From Diploptera punctata (Eukaryota; Arthropoda; Insecta; Blattodea; Blaberidae), in contig JASPKZ010004951.1 of the NCBI GenBank assembly GCA_030220185.1, positions 310,001-374,000 of the forward strand: a DNA stretch of 64,000 nucleotides, in the 5' to 3' direction. This document shows positions 58,052 to 64,000 of this stretch, one piece after another. The notes beneath the pieces were generated by a model. It worked only from the letters and a program-made list of their open reading frames with translations, had not been told where the DNA came from and ran no database searches. How positions within the stretch are numbered: position 1 is the stretch's first letter; the number at the start of each line of letters is the position of its first letter. Position numbers and translations under genes: made by a program.

Positions 58052-58393
58052 TACATATTACATGAAGTAGTATTAGTAGTAGAATGCATTTTCCTATCGT
58101 TCGTATTTTTTAAATAAATCGAAAATTAGTGTGCATAAATTACGTATTTATGACAAAACATAAAAAATGTGGTAGAATTTCGGCCGCTATGCGATCTCTA
58201 GTAAATAATAAATATGAAAAAAGTTTTTATCTTAAAATCCTTTGTAATATTCAAATATAATTTTTTTTTAAATCATTCATTGTTTGTACTTGCTGAGTAA
58301 ATTAATTTTACTTAGATAACGGTTTTTTGTAAGGAACAATGTTTTAAAAAAATTGATTTTATTGAAAAGTTATATAGAAAAAAACGTACATTT

Positions 58394-58450
<57 letters not shown>

Positions 58451-58780
58451 AAATAAATGAATGAGTGTTTGTTTGTTTGTTCGTACTTTATGCGCGGTCA
58501 TGCCGTTAATTCGATTGTGATGGATTTTTTACAAAACGTTCAGGAGATTCTCCGGATAAACACAGGCTACAAAAGATTTGTGATACTCAACTCCTACACC
58601 CTTAAAAATCGCCCTTTGTAGTGAAAAACGTGAAAAATGTATATATTTGGACGCTTAAATGGCTTACGCTGCCTAAACCATAACAAATACAAAAAAGTAA
58701 TGTACACAGAACTGAATATCTGAAAAGCTCTACAAAAACGTCCGCTGCAGCATATGTTTTATCTCTTACGGATATAAGAT

Positions 58781-59113
58781 CTATCCACAGTAATTCTGCC
58801 GGAAGGCAGGTCCTTCACTGCAATCATAGCATTTTCCTGCTATGCTTGCAGCTTTACTAGAGAATTGTGTGTGTGGTAGCTTCAAGTTACTTTCCATACC
58901 GGTGAAGGATGATGATGATAATGATAAGGATGATGATGATGGCCATATGATTTCGGGGACTGTTTGGGCCTTAAAGATTTCCTGACATTTGTCTTACAGG
59001 TGAGGAAAAACTCCGATAAAAACCTCGCCCAGAAAACTGCCCTGACCGGGGATTGAACCCGGGCCCGCTGCATGACAATACAGCACCCTACCTCGAGACC
59101 ACAGTGGTGGGCT
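58781..59113 (-). mobile_element. tRNA-Asp-derived SINE C
   Basis: 333 bp, flanked by an 11-bp duplication GGATATAAGAT (58770-58780 and 59114-59124) in the 2.5-kb unit. The minus-strand head and body are as in the copy at 55102. It confirms the family ends. Confidence 0.95.
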
Positions 59114-59679
59114 GGATATAAGATAATAGTTAAAAATTAAAATGTACCTGTTGTGGCAGGTGTCGTCGTCCTGAACTTTGTCAAAATTGTGTATATAAAA
59201 TTAATTCACCTCAACGCAATTTTAAGAACATTTTATTAGTATTGACTCTTACGGATAACTCACAATAGTAATTTCTGTCTTTCATTGATGCCAAGAAGAT
59301 CGAGACAAGCACGTAGATTCTTGTGCAAGCATAGCAGCACATGGCGCGTATTCTTTTACGGATAACTCACCATAACGAATTTTGATTTCAGCTCATTTAT
59401 GCCAAGAAGATCGGGATGAGTAGATTCGCGAGCAACGCCGGATAATCAGCTCGGGGTATCTAAAAAATATAAATTCATAATTATTTTTCTTTCTACATAT
59501 TCAACTAAACATGAAAATCACATTAATTTCCATTTCTTTGGGGGTAGCAGCGCAAGCCGGGTATTAACAAATAAATAATAAAATATACTCGCACCTACTT
59601 CCATTATGCCTCGACACAGATAGAACATTGACGATTCGGAGTGAGAGAGAAACAAAGAAGAAGAGATGTTTATATATAT

Positions 59680-59853
59680 ATATGAGGAAATGAGGAAGAC
59701 TTAAAACCTCTTGGAGTCAGGGAATAAAATTTATACATGAAGTAGAAACATCTACAATCAGGAGATTGGATGGACCGACAAAATTGGCTATTAGAAATCG
59801 GACGATGTCAAATACATTAATCAACCGATGATCTATCTACCTATAATATATAG

Positions 59854-59855
<2 letters not shown>
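59680..59855. other. Unassigned foreign piece in block 5
   Basis: GAGGAAATGAGGAAGACTTA to ATCAACCGATGATCTATC interrupts the TA tract of the unit. One frame reads IRRLDGQTKLAIRNRTMSN. I cannot place the family. Confidence 0.35.
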
Positions 59856-59895
<40 letters not shown>

Positions 59896-60349
59896 AATTA
59901 CAAGCAGGAATATTTTTATTTCATTGTTACGTTTGTAATTAGATAATATATTCTTATCTAAAAATCAATAAAACAGAACATTTCAAACTTTATATTTAAA
60001 TTTGTTATAATGTGTAAGCAGTTAGCTTTCAAATGTGAACAGTACAACACGCAATATATTTTGAAACATTTAATCTATGATAAATATGGTATTTCTAAAT
60101 GTGTCTAGAATTTATCTGATAAAGGAAGAGTGGCGCAATGTTCATTCCACAAATGTACGGTTATAAATTGATTTAATCTGTGAAATATTTGTATTTTCTT
60201 AAATTTTAATTAAGAAGTCAATATTTCAATTTTACTTTCAGTGGCGTTGCTCCGCAACGTAAGTTATTTATTAGTCAACAACTTTGTTATTTTTTTGTTA
60301 CGAAATTTATATAGCCTATTTAATAAAAACGATAAATGTAGAGTAGCGG

Positions 60350-60412
<63 letters not shown>

Positions 60413-61083
60413 CGTGTGTGCGTGTGTGCGTGTGTGCGTGCGTGCGTGTGTGTTATAATTAAGTTTTTGACTTTGGGCAATGTAAGCTTAATATGACATG
60501 GTAAAAAATATATATTAGCTAATACCCGGCGAAAAATATATATTAGCTAATACCCGGCGTGCGCTGCTACACCTAAATAGATGATAACGTGTTTTTCTTT
60601 GCATTTAGTTGAATAAGTAAAAGGAAAAATAAATATAAATTTATATTCTTATTATTTTTAGATACCCCGTGCTTAATAGCCGACATTGTCGGAAATCTAC
60701 GCATCCCGATTTTCCTGGCATCAATAAAAGACAAAAATAGATAGATATTGTGAGTTATCCTTAAAAGATAAACATAAGCTGTCGCGGACTTTTCTGTAGA
60801 ATTCTTTGAGATATCAATTCTGTGTACAGTAGTAATTTTGTGTATTTGTTATCGTTTATGCAGCGTAAGCCCCTTAAGGGTAAAGAAATGACTTTTCACG
60901 ATGTTCACTACTATGGGTGTTTTTTTAAGGGTGTAGGAGTTTAGAATCTCAACTCTCTTATAGCTCTATGTTCATTCCGGGAATCTCCTGAACATTAAAA
61001 AAAAAAAAACCATCAAAATCAGATCAACGCTATGGCCACGCATAATTTATGAACAAACAAACATTCATTTCTATATATTAGAT

Positions 61084-61122
<39 letters not shown>

Positions 61123-61124
61123 AA

Positions 61125-61180
<56 letters not shown>

Positions 61181-61185
61181 ATACA
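61084..61185. repeat. (TAG)n microsatellite
   Basis: About 33 TAG triplets with one AAATAG interruption. The same site in other units of the macro-repeat holds shorter TAG or CTA runs (for example 24840-24857). Confidence 0.95.
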
Positions 61186-61721
61186 TTTTACTATCGTTCG
61201 TATCTTTGAAATAAATCGAAAATTAATGTGCATTAATAACGTATTTGTGACAAACTTAAAAAACAAATGTGCTAGAATTTCCGCCGCTGTGCGATCTCTA
61301 GTAAATAATAAATATGACAAAAGTTTCTATATGAAAATACTTTTAATTTGTAAATAAAAATTTAAAAAAAACAAAATCATTCATTGTTTGTACTTACTGA
61401 ATAAATTAATTTTTCTTAGATAACGTTTTTTTTTAAATTAATGCTTCTTAAAAAATTGATTTTATTCAGAGGTGCGTGTGGAGTTGCCAGTCTCCCATCG
61501 GGCGCCTCCCCAGGTGGCGGATAGGGGAATGCTCACCAGATATGATGGATACTGGGGAAATAAAATACCCAGGGCGGACCAAAACTAGCGCTGCTGCCTT
61601 GCAGTAAGATACTGGACTATCTAAGGCTAGAGGAAGAAAACCTTGAACAAAAATTACCCGTCCCCCAGGTTGGGGGGTTGATACATCGGGCCAGCTCCTC
61701 GTTCATCATAAGAAGAAAAAA

Positions 61722-63095
61722 ATGCTAAAAAAACCAAACATCATGCCTCGGAAAAACACTCTAGGACGATTAAAGCTAAGAAAAAGGACTTTGCAAATTG
61801 GCACATGGAATATTCAAGGCTGCAGAAATAAAATGGAGGAAGTAATTAAAGAAATAGATAAAATAAAACTAGATTTGACAATTTTAACAGAAACAAAGAA
61901 GAAAGGCACAGGAAATGAAACATTAGGCAATTATATACACCTTTACAGTGGCGTAGATAAACATAAAAGAGCAAAAAGAGGTGTTTCAATGTTGATTAAT
62001 AAGAAATGGAAAGGCACCATAAGAAATTGGGAAGCCATTGATGAGAGAATTTTAAAATTAGATTTGAAAATATGGGGCTATAAGTTAACAGTTTTTGGAA
62101 TATACGCACCAATTAACGATAATGGATTGACAAATGTAGAAAATGATTTATTTTTTGACAAAGTTAGTGAAGAAATAGGAAACATTAGAGCTGGGAAACA
62201 ATCGATATTATTGGGAGACATGAATGGAAGAACAGGAAGTAAATTTAGAGATCCAGTAGTAGGAAAGTTTGGAGAAAACATTTTAAATGAGAATGGAGAA
62301 AGGTTAATTGAATTATGTAGACAATCATCTTTAAAAATATGGAATGGCTTTTTCAATCATACAGATATCCATAAATACACATGGGAACGTCCAACACTAA
62401 ATCAAAAATCCATTATCGATTACATAATTACAAAACAAAATTCAAAAATGAAAATACAAGATGTCAGAGCTTATAGAGGACCAAGTTGTGGGGCAGATCA
62501 TAAATTAGTAATTGGAAAATTTGTATTTCCTTGCATTCTTAATAAAGAAAACAACCACGCAGAAAAAGAAGAAAATGTTAGAACAGAAACGGAAAGAAAA
62601 TATAATGTAGAAAGCCTAGAAAACGAAAGTGTAAAGCATTTATATCAGCAAAGATTGAATAAAAAATTAACACAGAGTGAATTCAGAGATACAGAAGACA
62701 TGTATCAGTACCTAAAAAGGTGCATTCATGAAGCCGCCTATGAAGCATTGGGTGAGAAAGACGACTATAGAGGAAGGACAGCACTGTTTTGGAACGATAA
62801 AATAGAGAAAGAAGTACAGAATAAGAAACAGTTATTTTTAAAATGGCTTAGTACAAAGAACCAGAATGACAAAATACAAAATCAAAAAGCACAAGCAAAA
62901 GTGAGAAGAATGGTTACTAAACACAGAAACGAGATTTGGGATAAGAAATATACTGAAATACAAACATATTTAGGAAGCAAGAAGAGTTCTGAATCATGGA
63001 AATTTATAAAAAGTATACGTTCATCGAATAGAAATAAGAATATTCTCAACCTAATAGGGATACATGAATGGGAAGAATATTACAAAAACTTTTAG
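61722..63095 (+). CDS. APE endonuclease ORF of the RTE-like element
   Basis: 457 codons with no break. Catalytic residues by position: Asn30 in GTWNIQG, Glu57 in TETKKKG, Tyr128 in GIYAP, Asp166 and Asn168 in LLGDMNGRTG, Asp233 in SIIDYI, Asp259-His260 in GADHKL. All are intact. Residues about 270-457 are the linker to the reverse transcriptase and contain basic, coiled stretches. It ends at a double TAG after YYKNF, where related elements continue into the reverse transcriptase, so a frameshift near 63090 is likely. The enzyme nicks target DNA for target-primed reverse transcription. This is the best-kept protein frame in the window along with the LOA-like ORF2. Confidence 0.9.
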   Translation: MLKKPNIMPRKNTLGRLKLRKRTLQIGTWNIQGCRNKMEEVIKEIDKIKLDLTILTETKKKGTGNETLGNYIHLYSGVDKHKRAKRGVSMLINKKWKGTIRNWEAIDERILKLDLKIWGYKLTVFGIYAPINDNGLTNVENDLFFDKVSEEIGNIRAGKQSILLGDMNGRTGSKFRDPVVGKFGENILNENGERLIELCRQSSLKIWNGFFNHTDIHKYTWERPTLNQKSIIDYIITKQNSKMKIQDVRAYRGPSCGADHKLVIGKFVFPCILNKENNHAEKEENVRTETERKYNVESLENESVKHLYQQRLNKKLTQSEFRDTEDMYQYLKRCIHEAAYEALGEKDDYRGRTALFWNDKIEKEVQNKKQLFLKWLSTKNQNDKIQNQKAQAKVRRMVTKHRNEIWDKKYTEIQTYLGSKKSSESWKFIKSIRSSNRNKNILNLIGIHEWEEYYKNF

Positions 63096-63195
63096 TAGAG
63101 GACCGAAAAGAATCTTTGGGAGAAAATGACGATTTATCAGAGATGGAAACAGGAAGTATAATCGAAATTGATATAAATACTGTAAAAAGGAAATT

Positions 63196-63697
63196 ATGAG
63201 AATGAAAAATGCTAGTAATGCCGGCCCAGGAAATATTGCTATAGAATTGATTAAAAATGGCAGTCAGAAGTTATTGGAAATGATGACTTTACTGTCTAAT
63301 AAAATAATAAATGGCGAAGAAGTGCCACAAGAGTGGAAAGTCGCAATTATAACATCGATACATAAGAAGGGAGACAAGAGAAAGTGTGAAAATTATAGAG
63401 CCATATCAGTAACGAGTACATTAAGTAGAATATATGGACGTATACTAAGTAAAATGGTTGATATGAATACCAGGATAAAGAAATGGAAAAACAATCTGGT
63501 TTTAGAAGTGGTAGGTCATGCACAGATAATATATTTTGCATAACACAAATGATAGAAAAAAAAAGAGCTACTAACAGAGATTTACATTTGCTTTTTGTCG
63601 ACAAAGCATATGATAGTATTCCCCAAAAAATGTTATGGGAAACTTTAGACAATTCTAACATTACCAAAAAATTAGTAGAAGCTATAAAAGCATTATA
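63196..63697 (+). pseudogene. Reverse transcriptase N-terminal half of the RTE-like element
   Basis: 63196-63543 has NASNAGPGNIAIELIKNG, VPQEWKVAIITSIHKKGD and CENYRAISVTSTLSRIYG. A frameshift near 63480 leads to the frame at 63483 with KQSGFRSGRSCTDNIF and LLFVDKAYDSIPQKML (first catalytic Asp in FVD). The frame is then cut at 63697 by the MITE. Confidence 0.85.
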
Positions 63698-63880
63698 TTA
63701 TCGCCTCACTATGATGGTTGTCCGTTTATATAAAAGCGGGTCCCGCACGTCAATGCTTGACAGTGATTAACATGCGGAATTATTATAGTGGCTATAGTGG
63801 GCATCTTTGTATTCAATTATATATAACAGCTGCGGGGAAACTAAGCGAGTCGCTGGACAACCATCATAGTGCGGCGATAA
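63698..63880. mobile_element. MITE with 26-bp terminal inverted repeats and TA duplication
   Basis: Left end TTATCGCCTCACTATGATGG with TTGTCC, right end its complement with one mismatch. TA at 63696-63697 and 63881-63882. 183 bp, no coding. TA target and end type suggest the Tc1/mariner superfamily. Confidence 0.9.
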
Positions 63881-63882
63881 TA

Positions 63883-64000
63883 CAAAGGATCTATTTCGAA
63901 AATAAAAGTTATAAATCATATAACAAAGGGATTTACTATTACAAAAGTTTTAAGGCAAGTACTAAGAGACTGGAGGAAAAAATGTCAAAAAATGGGCATA
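63883..64000 (+). pseudogene. Reverse transcriptase continuation after the MITE
   Basis: Removing the MITE and one TA rejoins IKALYKGSISKIKV, then INHITKGFTITKVLRQ, the pattern before the GLRQGC motif of this family. The frame then degrades and the window ends. Confidence 0.75.

Larger units (their letters stand above)
58052..61465 (-). repeat. Macro-repeat block 5 (2.5-kb unit, minus orientation)
   Basis: Hairpin markers CGGCCGCTATGCGATCTCTA with G at 58201 and CGCCGCTGTGCGATCTCTAG at 61301. The 3.1-kb spacing falls to about 2.55 kb after removing SINE C, an unknown 170-bp piece and a short duplication. The usual order of type II, spacer, type I is kept. TA runs at 58398-58445 and 59865-59889; a TA/GT run at 60355-60450. 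Confidence 0.75.
61470..64000 (+). mobile_element. RTE-like non-LTR element, 5' complete, runs off the window
   Basis: GC-richer 5' UTR from about 61470 (GGTGCGTGTGGAGTTGCCAG), an open endonuclease ORF, then a frameshifted reverse transcriptase interrupted by a MITE. Sequence continues past 64000. Related to, but distinct from, the 38946 element. Confidence 0.85.

Overview
The window looks like transposon-dense, AT-rich DNA from a large insect genome. The abundance of one RTE-like non-LTR family (C-terminal motif RRLRWAGHVARMG, GTAA-type 3' tails) makes a cockroach or termite (Blattodea) my best guess, but this rests on family resemblance and is not proven. I see no complete host protein-coding gene. 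Almost everything recognisable is a mobile element, a relic of one, a satellite or a microsatellite. The one plausible host gene is a 7SL (SRP) RNA gene at 57120-57417 on the minus strand, with a TATA-like box upstream and a T13 terminator.

Layout. 1-8400: a two-exon N-terminal fragment of a transposon-associated gene family (384-899), a 3.5-kb satellite array of 182/183-bp units derived from an Arg/Ser-rich coding sequence (about 1781-5345), a 0.76-kb inverted repeat of Penelope-like GIY-YIG sequence (6039-6797), and the decayed C-terminal part of the same gene family as the first fragment on the opposite strand (7055-7893). 8400-16400: a tRNA-headed SINE, then a tandem array of a roughly 2.5-kb unit built from inverted Helitron-like mini-elements, interrupted by a non-LTR fragment, an unclassified insertion and a Tc1-like transposon. 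16500-22050: a LOA/R1-like non-LTR element with endonuclease, reverse transcriptase and RNase H (minus strand), nested in an RTE-like copy. 22050-28730: gag-like, Helitron and Ty3/gypsy remnants. 28730-36130: the 2.5-kb unit again, inverted, with inserted SINE, Tc1 and Penelope fragments. 36130-42180: a hairpin element, a tRNA-like relic and two RTE-like non-LTR elements. 42190-54960: more of the 2.5-kb unit, a minus-strand RTE-like element, and a foldback family whose ends are themselves palindromes; one copy is split by a 3.03-kb gag-only retroelement. 55100-58050: SINE, RTE-like fragment, a transposon-gene relic, 7SL RNA and another foldback copy. 58050-64000: more 2.5-kb unit and an RTE-like element with a fully open endonuclease ORF, cut by a 183-bp TA-flanked MITE.

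Reading the nesting. Target-site duplications date several insertions: RTE fragments in the 2.5-kb unit (15 bp) and in Tc1 (16 bp), SINEs (11, 12 and 13 bp), the gag-only element in a foldback loop (13 bp) and the MITE in a reverse-transcriptase frame (TA). The 2.5-kb Helitron-like unit is the oldest shared substrate; the others were added to it. No adaptive or operon-like system is visible. The most unusual items are the satellite born from an SR-like coding sequence, the gag-only retroelement, the composite foldback and the 7SL gene with an altered helix 8.
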